DNA of 64,000 nucleotides from Thiohalomonas denitrificans (GCA_020725115.1 DYFR01000003.1:122131-186130); one strand, 5' to 3'; shown: positions 19,628-28,442, counted from the first letter of the stretch. Made by a program: numbers and translations. The notes: generated by a model from the letters alone, not told the origin.

Positions 19628-20713
19628 ATGGCCGAGTATCAGTTCCTTCCGCGCCCGGGTCTGCAGCGCCTGATTGACCTGCTGCGCACCACCGGCTTTC
19701 TCTGTACCGGCCCGCAATCCCGTGACGGGGCCATCGTCTACGACAGACTGGATGATGTTGCGGCCTTGCCGCAGGGGCTGCAGGATCGACAGGCGGCGGG
19801 CAGTTACCGGCTGGAGCACGGGGGCGGCGAGCGCTGCTTTGCCTGGGCCAACGGGCCGCAGGCATTGAAGCCGCTTACCTTCGCACCGCGCGAGAGCCTG
19901 TGGCAGTCGGAGCAGCAGGTTTCCGGCATGGGCTTTTCACCCGCACCGCTGCACAGTCAGCCCACTGCCGTGATCGGCGTGCGCGCCTGCGACCTCGCCG
20001 CGCTGCAGATCCACGACAAGCATTTTCGCAACAACGACCCCTACTATGCCGCCCGCCGCGAACGCCTGTTCCTGGTGGCGGTCAATTGCAGTCATCCGGC
20101 AGCCACCTGTTTCTGTGCCTCCACCGGCGATGGCCCTGAGGCTCTCACCGGTTTTGATCTGGTGCTGGATGAGCTGGACGAGGGTTACATCGTGCGCAGT
20201 GGCACGCCGGCGGGCGGCAACATCCTGCGCGAACTCTATCTGCAGCCCGCCAGCGACGCGCAACGGGCCACGGCGCAACAACAGAATGCGGCAGCGGCTG
20301 CCGGGCAGACGCGACGTCTGCCCGGGCGCAACCTGCGCGACAGCCTGTTCGCCAATCTGGAGCATGCGCGCTGGGATGATGTGGCGCAGCGTTGCCTGTC
20401 CTGCGGCAACTGCACTGCCGTTTGCCCCACCTGTTTTTGTCACAGCGAGCGTGACGAGCCGGCGCTGGATGGCCGCAGCAGCGTCCACTATCGACAGTGG
20501 GACTCCTGTTTCACCGAAGGGCACAGCTACATCCACGGTGTCGTCATTCGTGCCGAAACAAAATTCCGTTACCGTCAGTGGCTGACCCACAAGCTGGGCA
20601 GCTGGCATGAGCAGTATGGGCGCTCCGGCTGTGTCGGCTGTGGTCGCTGCATCAGCTGGTGCCCGGCAGCCATCGACATCACGGCCGAGGCGGCAGCCAT
20701 TTGCAGTTCCTGA
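19628..20713 (+). CDS. hydB: Group 3b hydrogenase (sulfhydrogenase) beta subunit, Fe-S protein
   Basis: A 361-residue protein of the HydB/HyhB and anaerobic sulfite reductase A family. It relays electrons between the hydrogenase delta subunit and the flavin subunit. The C-terminal half carries two [4Fe-4S] motifs, [17 protein letters not shown] and [17 protein letters not shown]; further cysteines lie in VRACDLAAL and [11 protein letters not shown]. The start is the second ATG, three bases after GGAG; the first ATG (19619) would add three residues. It opens a cytoplasmic hydrogenase operon. Confidence 0.9.
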   Translation: MAEYQFLPRPGLQRLIDLLRTTGFLCTGPQSRDGAIVYDRLDDVAALPQGLQDRQAAGSYRLEHGGGERCFAWANGPQALKPLTFAPRESLWQSEQQVSGMGFSPAPLHSQPTAVIGVRACDLAALQIHDKHFRNNDPYYAARRERLFLVAVNCSHPAATCFCASTGDGPEALTGFDLVLDELDEGYIVRSGTPAGGNILRELYLQPASDAQRATAQQQNAAAAAGQTRRLPGRNLRDSLFANLEHARWDDVAQRCLSCGNCTAVCPTCFCHSERDEPALDGRSSVHYRQWDSCFTEGHSYIHGVVIRAETKFRYRQWLTHKLGSWHEQYGRSGCVGCGRCISWCPAAIDITAEAAAICSS

Positions 20714-20756
20714 TCACAACCGACGGACACGAAAAAATCACACAAGGAGATATGCC

Positions 20757-22709
20757 ATGAGACAGCTGATCTCATTCATCATCCAGAAGATACTGCATGC
20801 CTTGGGCATCCGCACCCTGGATGGACAGTTTCTGTTTTCCTACACGCTGATCTTCATTTTTGCGGCGGCCGTCGCCGCCTCCCTCTATTTCAGTTTCAGC
20901 AGTGACGCCACCGGCATCAATGTCGCCGGTGCCCAGCGCATGCTGAGCCAGAAAGTGGCCAAGGAAGCCTTGCTGGCCGGGCAGGGCGTGGAAAGCAGGG
21001 ACACGGTGCTGGCCACCATCAAACAGTTCGAGGATGCCCACCGCGCCCTGCTGGAAGGCAACGCCGGGCGCGGCATCACAGCGGTGAAGGATGTGACGGT
21101 GCGTGCCCAGCTGCAAAAGGTGGAGCAACTGTGGCAGGAGTACAGGCAGGATATCCTGGCCTATATCGAACAGCCCGGCACCGAGCGCCTGCGTGCCATC
21201 CAGCAGCGCTCTCCCGTGGTGCTGAAGGAAATGAACGCCGGCGTCACCATGATGGAATCCATCGCCAAGAAGGACGTGGAAAACCAGCGTGTGCTGGCCC
21301 TGGTGATGACCGGCGGCATCCTGTTGCTGGTCACCTTCGGCCGCATGTTCGGCATGACGGTGCTGATGCAACAGATCGACCGTCTGCGTGAGCACCTCAA
21401 ATCCGTGGGTGACGGTGATTTTTCCCACTCGCTCACGGTGGAGGACAAGGATAACGAGATTGGCCAGATGTTCACTGCCTATAACGATATGGTGGCGCAC
21501 ATGGGCCAGATCGTCGGCGGAGTGACCCAGGGTACGGCACAGGTGAGCGGTACCATCGATGGCGTGGCCCAGCGCCTGGAGGAGACCATGCGCGGCGTGC
21601 AGCGCCAGCATTCCGAGATCGACCAGATTGCGACCGCCATGAATGAAATGGCCGCCACCGTGCAGGAAGTGGCGCGCAATACCTCGAATACTGCCGAGGC
21701 TGCAGGCCAGGCCAAGGAAGAAGCGGAAAATGGCCGGCGTGTAGTGAGCCAGACCATCGACAGCATCGACAGCCTGGCGCAGCAGGTGGAACAGGGCGCC
21801 GGGGTGATGGCGCAGCTGGAAGAGGACAGCCGCGAGGTGGGGCAGGTACTGGAGGTGATCAACGGTATCGCCGAGCAGACCAACCTGCTGGCGCTCAACG
21901 CCGCCATCGAGGCGGCGCGTGCCGGTGAGCAGGGTCGCGGCTTCGCGGTGGTGGCCGACGAGGTGCGCACCCTGGCGCAGCGCACGCAGAAGTCCACCGA
22001 AGAGATCCGCGCCATCATCGAGCGTCTGCAAACTCAATCACGCAAGGCCGCCGAGATGATGGAGCAAAGCCGCACGCGGGCACAGGCGACAGTAGAGCGT
22101 ACGGGCGAAGCCGGTGCCGTGCTGGATCGCATTGTTCAGTCGGTGGCCACCATTACCGACATGAGCAGCCAGATTGCCACTGCGGCTGAGGAGCAGAGCC
22201 ACGTGGCGGAGGAGATGGATCGCTCCATCACCAGCATCGCGGGCGTCGCCGAGCAGACCACGCGCACCGCTGCCGAGACGGTGGCCTCCACCGAAGACAT
22301 TCACGAGCACATGGACAGGTTGCGCGCCCTGGTGGCCCGTTTCCGCACCAACGTGCACGGTGCCGATCTGTCGGCTGCCAAGACTGCACACCTGGCCTGG
22401 AAGGGAAAGTTGCGTGCCTATCTCGACGGCAAGGGCAGCCTGACGCGCGACCAGGCCGTATCGCACAAGGACTGCGTGCTGGGCAAGTGGTATTACAGCG
22501 AAGGCATGCAGAAGTACGGCAGCATGGCCGAGATGCGCCAGCTGGAGAAGCCGCATGAGGAACTGCACAAGCTGATCCGCCGCATCATCGAGCTGCGCGA
22601 GTCCGGCAAGACTGCCGAGGCCGAGCAACAGTACCTCAAGGTCGAACCACTGTCGCGCCAGATCGTGCAGATGCTTGAGACCATCGAGCAGAAGAGCGCA
22701 GCGTCCTGA
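20757..22709 (+). CDS. Methyl-accepting chemoreceptor with PilJ-like sensor and CZB domain
   Basis: A 650-residue transducer. TM1 (about residues 21-43) is followed by a periplasmic helical domain whose start, [16 protein letters not shown], is the P-box/PilJ motif of nitrate- or ligand-sensing four-helix bundles. TM2 (about 180-203), HAMP and the signalling domain follow, with the conserved tip [20 protein letters not shown] near residue 370. The C-terminus (about 540-610) is a CZB zinc-binding domain: H543, C571 in CVLGKWYY, and H598 in KPHEELH. The start is the ATG behind AAGGAG. It sits between hydB and hydG with gaps of only 43 and 20 nt, all co-directional, so co-transcription with the hydrogenase is likely. 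The sensed signal is unknown. Confidence 0.93.
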   Translation: MRQLISFIIQKILHALGIRTLDGQFLFSYTLIFIFAAAVAASLYFSFSSDATGINVAGAQRMLSQKVAKEALLAGQGVESRDTVLATIKQFEDAHRALLEGNAGRGITAVKDVTVRAQLQKVEQLWQEYRQDILAYIEQPGTERLRAIQQRSPVVLKEMNAGVTMMESIAKKDVENQRVLALVMTGGILLLVTFGRMFGMTVLMQQIDRLREHLKSVGDGDFSHSLTVEDKDNEIGQMFTAYNDMVAHMGQIVGGVTQGTAQVSGTIDGVAQRLEETMRGVQRQHSEIDQIATAMNEMAATVQEVARNTSNTAEAAGQAKEEAENGRRVVSQTIDSIDSLAQQVEQGAGVMAQLEEDSREVGQVLEVINGIAEQTNLLALNAAIEAARAGEQGRGFAVVADEVRTLAQRTQKSTEEIRAIIERLQTQSRKAAEMMEQSRTRAQATVERTGEAGAVLDRIVQSVATITDMSSQIATAAEEQSHVAEEMDRSITSIAGVAEQTTRTAAETVASTEDIHEHMDRLRALVARFRTNVHGADLSAAKTAHLAWKGKLRAYLDGKGSLTRDQAVSHKDCVLGKWYYSEGMQKYGSMAEMRQLEKPHEELHKLIRRIIELRESGKTAEAEQQYLKVEPLSRQIVQMLETIEQKSAAS

Positions 22710-22729
22710 ACCCGGAGCAAGGTATTGCC

Positions 22730-23581
22730 ATGACCGTACCGCAGCCCACGTCGTTGAACATGTTGCCGCATGAGGCCGAGATCGTCGAACGCATCCAGGA
22801 GTCGCCGACCATCTTCACCCTGCGCCTGCGTTTCACCGAACCGGAAGTGAACAAGGCCTACGGATTCATGCCGGGCCAGTTCAACATGCTGTATCTGCAC
22901 GGTGTCGGCGAGGTGCCGATCTCCATCGTCTCCGATCCGGAAGACGAACACATGTATGACCACACCATCCGCATCGTCGGGCGCGTCACCCGCGGCCTCG
23001 CCGCTCTCAAGGTGGGTGATCGCCTCGGCGTGCGCGGCGCCTTCGGCCGCGGTTGGCCGGTGAAGGAGGCCGAAGGACGCGACGTGATCATCGCCACCGG
23101 CGGCCTGGGTTGCGCCCCGGTGGTATCGGTGATCAACTACGTGCTGCGCCGCCGCGCCCGCTACGGCCGCCTGGTGATCATGCAGGGCGTCAAGCATGCC
23201 GCCGATCTGATCTGGCGCAAACGCTACGAGGAGTGGGCCGCGCTACCGGATACCCAGGTACTGCTTACCGCCGATCAGGGCGGCCAGGGCTGGCCGTTCC
23301 GTGTCGGTCACATCCCCATCCTGTTCGACGAGGCCCACATCGACCCGCACAAGAGCATCGTCATGATGTGCGGCCCGGAGGGCATGATGCGCGCGGTGAT
23401 CGCCGACATGCTCAAGCGCGGCGTCCCCGAGGAATCCCTCTGGTTGTCCATGGAGCGCAACATGCAGTGCGGCGCAGGCCGCTGCGGCCATTGCCAGCAC
23501 GGCGGCAATTTCGTCTGCCAGGATGGGCCGGTGTTCTGTTATCCGGAAGTAAAGGAACTGCTCGGCGTAAAGGGATTCTGA
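22730..23581 (+). CDS. hydG: Group 3b hydrogenase gamma subunit (FAD/NAD(P)-binding)
   Basis: A 283-residue protein of the ferredoxin-NADP reductase-like HydG/HyhG family that exchanges electrons with NAD(P)H. The N-terminal FAD barrel includes MPGQFNMLYL and the ISIVS segment; the nucleotide-binding part has ATGGLGCAPVVSVI and MMCGPEGMMRA. A C-terminal [2Fe-2S] motif, CGAGRCGHCQHG, is conserved. It lies 2 nt before hydD. Together with hydB it forms the diaphorase half of the complex. Confidence 0.94.
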   Translation: MTVPQPTSLNMLPHEAEIVERIQESPTIFTLRLRFTEPEVNKAYGFMPGQFNMLYLHGVGEVPISIVSDPEDEHMYDHTIRIVGRVTRGLAALKVGDRLGVRGAFGRGWPVKEAEGRDVIIATGGLGCAPVVSVINYVLRRRARYGRLVIMQGVKHAADLIWRKRYEEWAALPDTQVLLTADQGGQGWPFRVGHIPILFDEAHIDPHKSIVMMCGPEGMMRAVIADMLKRGVPEESLWLSMERNMQCGAGRCGHCQHGGNFVCQDGPVFCYPEVKELLGVKGF

Positions 23582-23583
23582 TC

Positions 23584-24363
23584 ATGAAACCAAAAGTCGC
23601 CGTACATAAGTTTGCCTCCTGCGACGGCTGCCAACTCGCCTTTCTGAATCTTGGTGAGGGGTTGCTGCAGTTGAATGCACTGGTGGACATCGTTCACTTT
23701 GCTGAGGCCGGTTATCTGAACGAAAGCGCCAAGGTCGACTTGGCCTTCGTCGAAGGCAGCATCTCTACCCCGCATGAGCTGGAACGCATCAAGCAGGTGC
23801 GCGAGAACAGCAAGTATCTGGTGACGCTGGGCGCCTGCGCCACCGCCGGCGGCTTGCAGGCGTTGCGCAACATGGCCGACGGCAATGCCTGGTTGGCCGG
23901 GGTGTACGCCGGTCCCGAGCACATCCCGTTCCTCCCGACTTCCACGGCGGTGGCCCAGCATGTGCGCGTCGACCTCGAACTTTGGGGTTGTCCGGTGAAC
24001 AGCCGCCAGGTGGTGCTGGCAGTGCGCGACCTGCTGTTTGGCGTGGTGCCGCGCGAGGAGACGGAAAAGGTTTGCCTGGAATGCAAGCGCAAGGGCACCG
24101 TCTGCGTGATGGTGACGAAGAACGAACCCTGCATGGGCCCGGTGACCCGCACCGGCTGCGGTGCGCTGTGTCCCAGCTTCGGCCGCGACTGCTACGCCTG
24201 TTTCGGGCCGGCGGAGAATTCGGAGACGGCGGCGCTGGCGCGGCGTTTCGAGGGCTTCGGGCTGTTGCCGGAGGCCATCGCCCATCGCTTCCTGTTCATC
24301 AACAACGGTGCGCCGGCCTTCCATGCCGAAGGCGTGCGCTGGCAGGAGAAGAGTCATGAGTGA
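23584..24363 (+). CDS. hydD: Group 3b hydrogenase small (delta) subunit
   Basis: A 259-residue cytoplasmic small subunit without a Tat signal. The proximal-cluster motif ASCDGCQLAF is near the N-terminus; TLGACATAGG and WGCPVNSRQ complete it. The C-terminal part has two further clusters in KVCLECKRKGTVC, NEPCMGPVTRTGCGALCP and GRDCYACFGPAEN, as in group 3 hydrogenases. The start is the ATG directly after the hydG stop. The end overlaps hydA by 8 nt. Confidence 0.93.
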   Translation: MKPKVAVHKFASCDGCQLAFLNLGEGLLQLNALVDIVHFAEAGYLNESAKVDLAFVEGSISTPHELERIKQVRENSKYLVTLGACATAGGLQALRNMADGNAWLAGVYAGPEHIPFLPTSTAVAQHVRVDLELWGCPVNSRQVVLAVRDLLFGVVPREETEKVCLECKRKGTVCVMVTKNEPCMGPVTRTGCGALCPSFGRDCYACFGPAENSETAALARRFEGFGLLPEAIAHRFLFINNGAPAFHAEGVRWQEKSHE

Positions 24364-25654
24364 GCGGCGCGATGTCAGTATCAACGTGCCGGTGCTGGCC
24401 CGCGTCGAGGGCGAGGGCGCCATGGAGATCGAGGTGCGCGACGGCCACATTACCGAACTCAAGCTGCGCATCTTCGAGCCGCCGCGCCTGTTCGAGAAAT
24501 TCCTCGAAGGGCGCAGCTACCGCGAGGTGCCGGACATCGTGGCGCGTATCTGCGGCATCTGCCCGGTGGCCTACCAGATGAGTGCGGCCCATGCCATCGA
24601 ATCGATATTCGGTGCCAGGATCACGCCGTGGGTGCGCGAGATGCGCCGCCTGTTCTATTGCGGCGAGTGGATCGAAAGCCATGCTCTGCACATCCATCTG
24701 CTGGCCCTGCCCGACTTTCTCGGCTATGAATCGGCCATCGCCATGGCGGCGGATCATCCGGAAGAAGTGAAGCGCGGCCTGCGCCTGCAGGAACTGGGCA
24801 ACAGCCTGGTGCGCCTGCTCGGCGCCCGTTCGGTGCATCCGGTGGGCGTGCGCGCCGGCGGTTTCTTCCACGCCCCGCGCGCCGCCGAGATGGCCGCGAA
24901 GGCGGAAGAATGCCGCGCCGCGCTGCCCGAGGTGGAGGCGCTGGTGCGCTGGGTCGCCGCGCTGGATCTGCCCGATGACCCGCAGAGCTTCACCTCCGTC
25001 GCCCTGCGCCATCCCGACGAATATGCCTTCAATGAAGGCCGCATCGTCTCCGACGACGGCCTCGACATCGACATCAGCGAATTCCACCAGCACTTCCAGG
25101 AAAGCCACATCCCGCATGCCAACGCGCTGCACTGTCACCTGCACGGCAAACCCTACCTGGTCGGCCCGTTGGCCCGCGTCAATCTGAATTACATGCAACT
25201 GCCCGAGGCGGTGCGCGCCAATCTGGAAACCACCAGCATGCGCTTCCCCAGCAACAACATGTTCCACAGCGCCCTGGCGCGCGCAGTGGAACTGCACTTC
25301 GCCCTGCTGGAGGCGATCCGCATCCTGGAGAACTACACCGTCCCCGACTCCCCCTATGTGGAGGTCACCCCGCGCGCCGGCATCGGCTACGGCTGCACCG
25401 AGGCGCCGCGCGGCATCCTGTGGCACCGCTACGAACTGGACGCGCAGGGACGCGTGGTGCAGGCCACCATCGTGCCGCCCACCAGCCAGAACCAGGCACG
25501 CATCGAGGAAGACCTGCGCCGCTCGCTGGAGGCGCTGGGCCTGGATCAGCCCGACGATGAAATCCGCCTGCGCGGCGAAACGGTGATCCGCAACTACGAC
25601 CCGTGCATCTCCTGCGCCACGCACTTCCTCAAGGTGAACATCAAGCGGGAATGA
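24356..25654 (+). CDS. hydA: Group 3b hydrogenase large (alpha) subunit
   Basis: The 432-residue NiFe catalytic subunit of a cytoplasmic, NAD(P)-linked bidirectional hydrogenase; relatives also reduce elemental sulfur or polysulfide (sulfhydrogenase). The nickel ligands are C66 and C69 (RICGIC) and C417 and C420 (DPCISC). H423 ends the mature protein, leaving a nine-residue tail, FLKVNIKRE, for proteolysis. The N-terminal PVLARVEGEGAMEI is the group 3b signature. The shorter length (432 versus 588) and absence of export partners separate it from HynL. Confidence 0.95.
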   Translation: MSERRDVSINVPVLARVEGEGAMEIEVRDGHITELKLRIFEPPRLFEKFLEGRSYREVPDIVARICGICPVAYQMSAAHAIESIFGARITPWVREMRRLFYCGEWIESHALHIHLLALPDFLGYESAIAMAADHPEEVKRGLRLQELGNSLVRLLGARSVHPVGVRAGGFFHAPRAAEMAAKAEECRAALPEVEALVRWVAALDLPDDPQSFTSVALRHPDEYAFNEGRIVSDDGLDIDISEFHQHFQESHIPHANALHCHLHGKPYLVGPLARVNLNYMQLPEAVRANLETTSMRFPSNNMFHSALARAVELHFALLEAIRILENYTVPDSPYVEVTPRAGIGYGCTEAPRGILWHRYELDAQGRVVQATIVPPTSQNQARIEEDLRRSLEALGLDQPDDEIRLRGETVIRNYDPCISCATHFLKVNIKRE

Positions 25655-25659
25655 GGTGG

Positions 25660-25760
25660 GAGCCCGATTCATCGGGCGATGCGCAGGCCCCATCGCCCAG
25701 CGTAGCCACAAGCCCACATCAGCGATGATTGTAGTGGGAGCCCGATTTATCGGGCGATGG
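25660..25760 (+). repeat. Pair of GGGAGCCCGAT-TCATCGGGC repeats (family D)
   Basis: Two direct copies of GTGGGAGCCCGATTYATCGG, each an internal palindrome, lie at about 25660-25685 and 25734-25760. Related palindromes occur at 35576-35647 and 58255-58282. They separate hydA from its protease gene and resemble REP-type extragenic palindromes. Confidence 0.75.
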
Positions 25761-25801
25761 CCTTTCCGGTGCCGCGATCGTCCGGCAAGCCGGCCTCCCA
25801 C

Positions 25802-26260
25802 ATGAACCCCATGCCACGCAAATCCATCCTCATCCTTGGTGTCGGTTCGCCCTTCGGCGCCGACCGTCTCGGCTGGCAGGCCGTCGCCGCGCTGGAGCAG
25901 CAATCGCTCGCCGCGCAATTTCCCCATCTCGCCATCCGCTTTGAGCAGAGCGATCGCCCCGGCAGCCGCTTGCTCAACCTCCTGGGACAGGCCGACGCCG
26001 CGATCATCATCGACGCCATGCGTGCAGGCCAGCCTGCCGGGAGCGTGCGGCGTTTTTCGGTTGATGAGTTGAATGCCGAGTCGGGTCTGATGTCGACGCA
26101 CGGCTTTGGCGTTGCCGATGCGCTGGCGTTGGGGCGGGCCCTGGGAGGGTTGCCGGGGGAGATGGTTGTGGTGGGGATCGAGATGGGGGAGGGTGAGTTG
26201 GCAGAGGAATCTCTGGTAGCACTGGTTGAGTTGGTACAGAGTGCGCTGGCACAAATGTAG
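25802..26260 (+). CDS. Hydrogenase maturation protease for the group 3b enzyme
   Basis: A 152-residue M52-like protease. ILILGVGSPFGADRLGWQAV is the family's N-terminal loop with its acidic nickel ligand, followed by AAIIIDAMRAG and the histidine in STHGFGVADALAL. It is diverged from the HynD-like protease at the start of the window, as expected for a protease dedicated to a different large subunit. It follows hydA in the same direction. Start choice (25802 or 25811) is uncertain because no clear ribosome site is visible. Confidence 0.85.
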   Translation: MNPMPRKSILILGVGSPFGADRLGWQAVAALEQQSLAAQFPHLAIRFEQSDRPGSRLLNLLGQADAAIIIDAMRAGQPAGSVRRFSVDELNAESGLMSTHGFGVADALALGRALGGLPGEMVVVGIEMGEGELAEESLVALVELVQSALAQM

Positions 26261-26427
26261 GAGCGGCTCTGCCGCGATGAGCGCTGGCTAGATATGGTAT
26301 CCGGGCTACACGTCGTCGCTGCGCTCAAGCGAAGGGTTCTTTCTCCCTCAGGGAGAAGGACAGGATGAGGGGATAAATGGTGCGCTGCGCGCGCTGATTT
26401 TATGCGGGGAGCCGCCCCGCGCGCGGG

Positions 26428-26680
26428 TCACTTTCTTTGTCCCGCCAAAGAAAGTAACCAAAGAAAGTCGGCCCGACTCCCGCGCCCTGCGGGTCCCCTG
26501 CGTTTCTCGCCCGAATCGGCGCTCGCCTACGCGCCGTCCTGGCGCGAAGGCGAGGACAGGCCATCCATGGCCTGTCCCCTGCGGGCTTGATCCGATTCGG
26601 GCTGCGATGCTCGGCGCGGCAGACGGGGTTTCAACCCGGCTCGCCTGCGGCATCGCGCGGGTGGCGTGCGCTGCGCACAC
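26428..26680 (+). repeat. Long repeat, family E copy 1 (left inverted copy)
   Basis: About 250 nt beginning CACTTTCTTTGTCCCGCC and containing AAAGAAAGTAACCAAAG, GGACAGGCCATCCATGGCCT and GGCTCGCCTGCGGCATCG. It recurs in inverted orientation at 28122-28390. Open frames through it are on several frames and show no conserved motif, so it is not treated as coding. Confidence 0.85.
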
Positions 26681-26744
26681 GCGGGGAAGCGGAAAACCGT
26701 GGTCTGTCCCTGAGGAATCGTGTCCCTGAGGAATCTCTCATTAG

Positions 26745-26814
26745 GCCCAACGACCAAGCTCACCCGGCGTAAACCGCGCAGCGGTTTTTGGTCGGGTGAA
26801 GCGCCGTGTTATGT
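26745..26814 (-). other. attC-like recombination site 1 (cassette end)
   Basis: Read on the minus strand, it starts ACATAAC and ends GTTGGGC, which fits the GTTRRRY crossover consensus exactly. Inner arms GCTTCACCCG and CGGGTGAGC pair with one unpaired base, the asymmetry typical of attC sites. A central hairpin, AAACCGCTGCGCGGTTT, forms the loop. It begins 3 nt after the stop of the 81-residue gene, as in integron cassettes. Confidence 0.7.
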
Positions 26815-26817
26815 GTT

Positions 26818-27063
26818 TCACCTGCGACAGTAAATCCACCCAAAACCATCGCACTGCGTGCAGCGTGAACCATTTTCTCTGCCTGTAGCATTGCATGAAG
26901 GACATTCTCTCCAGTCATTAACATTAAGAGCACTCCCCCATACGCCTTTACAGCGCTTCCCGCCATAGCTGTTGCCACAACGCTCATTAATGCTTATGAC
27001 GCCCCTGCTATACGCACCACAAGCTGTGCATACTGCTACCGGCTTATTTAGTTTGTCTGTCAT
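26818..27063 (-). CDS. Small zinc-ribbon-like cassette protein
   Basis: An 81-residue protein of unknown function with eight or more cysteines: CTACGAYSRG, a mid-protein RCGNSYGGKRC, then CPSCNATG and CTQCDGFGW. The last two resemble the CxxCxGxG zinc-binding repeats of DnaJ. Composition is less GC-rich than neighbouring genes. It starts 21 nt after one attC-like boundary and stops 3 nt before the next, the layout of a mobile gene cassette. A short internal start would give a 75-residue form in another frame, which is rejected. Confidence 0.7.
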   Translation of the reverse strand: MTDKLNKPVAVCTACGAYSRGVISINERCGNSYGGKRCKGVWGSALNVNDWRECPSCNATGRENGSRCTQCDGFGWIYCRR

Positions 27064-27083
27064 CGATACAAATCCCTATTTAC

Positions 27084-27160
27084 ACATAACGCCTCACATC
27101 ACCGGCAGAGCGAGAAGCGAGCGACGCTTTTCAGTGTCCGGGCGCATGAGATGGTTATGT
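27084..27160 (-). other. attC-like recombination site 2 (cassette end)
   Basis: On the minus strand it runs from ACATAAC (27160-27154) to GTTATGT (27090-27084). Inner arms TCTCATGCGCCCGG and CCGGTGATGTGAGG pair imperfectly. It starts 1 nt after the stop of the 200-residue gene and ends 20 nt before the start of the 81-residue gene. The crossover heptamer has a T at one consensus purine position. Confidence 0.6.
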
Positions 27161-27161
27161 T

Positions 27162-27764
27162 TTACTTGAGATTAAGTGTTTTTGAAAACTGTGATGGAAC
27201 AAAGTTGCATGCTTTCTTCCATTCCGTCCTGTCGTAGGCCGAAAACATTCCCCCTTGCTGCCCCGTTATTTCCATTGTTTTCTTCTCGACCTCAACAATG
27301 GCATTTATTGCCATATCCAGATGAGGCCTTGATTGAACAAGAAGTCTCCATATTTCTCTAACATCACCCCTTCGTTCTGTAACAATTCCGGCTCCTACTG
27401 TGGCCATCCAGACTTCAAGTGCTCTATTACTTAGCTTTACATGACTTTCGGCAAAGGGAGGAAAATTAACACCAAACCGTGCCATCGATTTCTTTAGATG
27501 TTCCATTTGAACAGTCGCACTATTTCTTATGTCCTCCAATACTTCGTAAAACCGCATTAGGTCTTCCCTTGAATAATCTAGCGGCCTGTCAACGACATCA
27601 ATCGGTATTTCTACATCAGCAAATAAATCTTTGCCCAACACTGATGCAATAGCCAATATTTTTGCACGCACAACTGCATCACCAGACTCAAGTTCCCACT
27701 TGACTTCCTTGATGCACATATAGATACGCGAATCCTGCCCCTTTTTCTTTAACCAACCAAACAT
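27162..27764 (-). CDS. Hypothetical 200-residue cassette protein
   Basis: I do not recognise a family. The protein starts MFGWLKKKGQDSR and is predominantly helical and soluble, with no membrane segment or signal peptide. Recognisable features are a charged middle (LMRFYEVLEDIRNSATVQME) and a C-terminal VEVEKKTMEITGQQGG. Its base composition (AT-rich third positions) is clearly unlike the surrounding genes, pointing to horizontal origin. It starts 18 nt after a GTTATGT boundary and stops beside an attC-like site. Confidence 0.72.
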   Translation of the reverse strand: MFGWLKKKGQDSRIYMCIKEVKWELESGDAVVRAKILAIASVLGKDLFADVEIPIDVVDRPLDYSREDLMRFYEVLEDIRNSATVQMEHLKKSMARFGVNFPPFAESHVKLSNRALEVWMATVGAGIVTERRGDVREIWRLLVQSRPHLDMAINAIVEVEKKTMEITGQQGGMFSAYDRTEWKKACNFVPSQFSKTLNLK

Positions 27765-27767
27765 GAT

Positions 27768-27932
27768 CTATCTTCCTTTAGGACATAACGATAAATGAAC
27801 GGCCCATTGCCAGTTATGGCGTGCCGGGAAGTGCTCCATTTCGTGCAACTTGTTGTTTTCACGGGCCGATGCTTCCTGCGCTGTGGGGACCCTTGGGGGA
27901 ATATACTGCAAGTTTGCAGTGTATGACCACAT
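27768..27932 (-). CDS. Possible 54-residue protein upstream of the cassettes
   Basis: A short frame with ATG at 27932 and TAG at 27768. The C-terminal half is compositionally protein-like (ARENNKLHEMEHFPARHNWQ, then WAVHLSLCPKGR). It runs through the GTTATGT boundary (27789-27783) and stops 3 nt before the start of the 200-residue gene. It may be a further small cassette gene or the tail of a truncated gene. No family is recognised and no ribosome site is clear. Confidence 0.35.
   Translation of the reverse strand: MWSYTANLQYIPPRVPTAQEASARENNKLHEMEHFPARHNWQWAVHLSLCPKGR
27783..27819 (-). other. Short attC-like or truncated cassette boundary
   Basis: On the minus strand CCATAAC and GTTATGT face each other across only 37 nt, with CATAAC/GTTATG complementary. 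This is shorter than functional attC sites usually are (about 55 nt or more), so it is either a deleted attC or chance. It marks the 5' boundary of the 200-residue gene's cassette. Confidence 0.35.
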
Positions 27933-28028
27933 ATCTGGTAATCGTCGTTCAATGCGGCTGAAATGCGTGTTTTGTTGCCTGCGGCATTGAGAGGGAAATC
28001 GTGCGCGGTGCGCACCCTAGAAAATTTT

Positions 28029-28110
28029 GTAGGTTGGGCTGACGAAGGGAAGCCCAACAGTGTCGGCACGCAGGATATTTTGTTGGGCTTCGTACCTCAG
28101 CCCAACCTAC
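28029..28110. repeat. GTAGGTTGGGCT...AGCCCAACCTAC inverted repeat
   Basis: Outer arms GTAGGTTGGGCTGA and TCAGCCCAACCTAC enclose inner arms GAAGCCCAACA and TGTTGGGCTTC. The loop is about 20 nt. It is an extragenic palindrome of a type seen in many proteobacterial genomes. The 27933-28517 gap otherwise holds only repeats. Confidence 0.8.
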
Positions 28111-28121
28111 ACTCCGGGCTC

Positions 28122-28390
28122 TTCCAGCGTGCACGAAGTGCACGCTACCCGTGCGATGCCGCAGGCGAGCCGGGTTTGAATTTCCGTCTGCCGCGCCGAG
28201 CATCGCAGCCCGAATCGGATCAAGCCCGCAGGGGACAGGCCATGGATGGCCTGTCCTCGCCTTCGCGCCAGGATGGCGCGTAGGCGAGCGCCGATTCGGG
28301 CGAGAAGCGCAGGGAACCCGAAGGGCGCGGGAGTCGGGCGGCCTTTCTTTTCGTTAGTTTTCTTTGGCCGAACAAAGAAAAGTAACACGT
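28122..28390 (-). repeat. Long repeat, family E copy 2 (right inverted copy)
   Basis: The reverse complement of the 26428-26680 element, sharing the blocks CGATGCCGCAGGCGAGCC, AGGCCATGGATGGCCTGTCC, CGCGTAGGCGAGCGCCGATT and the AAAGAAAAGTAAC end. Divergence is mainly small indels. With copy 1 it brackets the cassette genes as a pair of inverted repeats. Confidence 0.85.
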
Positions 28391-28442
28391 CGTACGGGGG
28401 CGGAACCCCGACCCAATCAATCCGCGCGACAGCGCGCACCAC

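Noticed and set aside
20607..20756. A 50-residue N-terminal extension of the chemoreceptor
   Set aside because: It overlaps the coding end of hydB in another frame; the ATG at 20757 has AAGGAG and leads directly into a normal receptor start.
26587..26772. A 61-residue frame running from the family E repeat into attC site 1
   Set aside because: It crosses two unrelated elements and has no ribosome site or recognisable domain.
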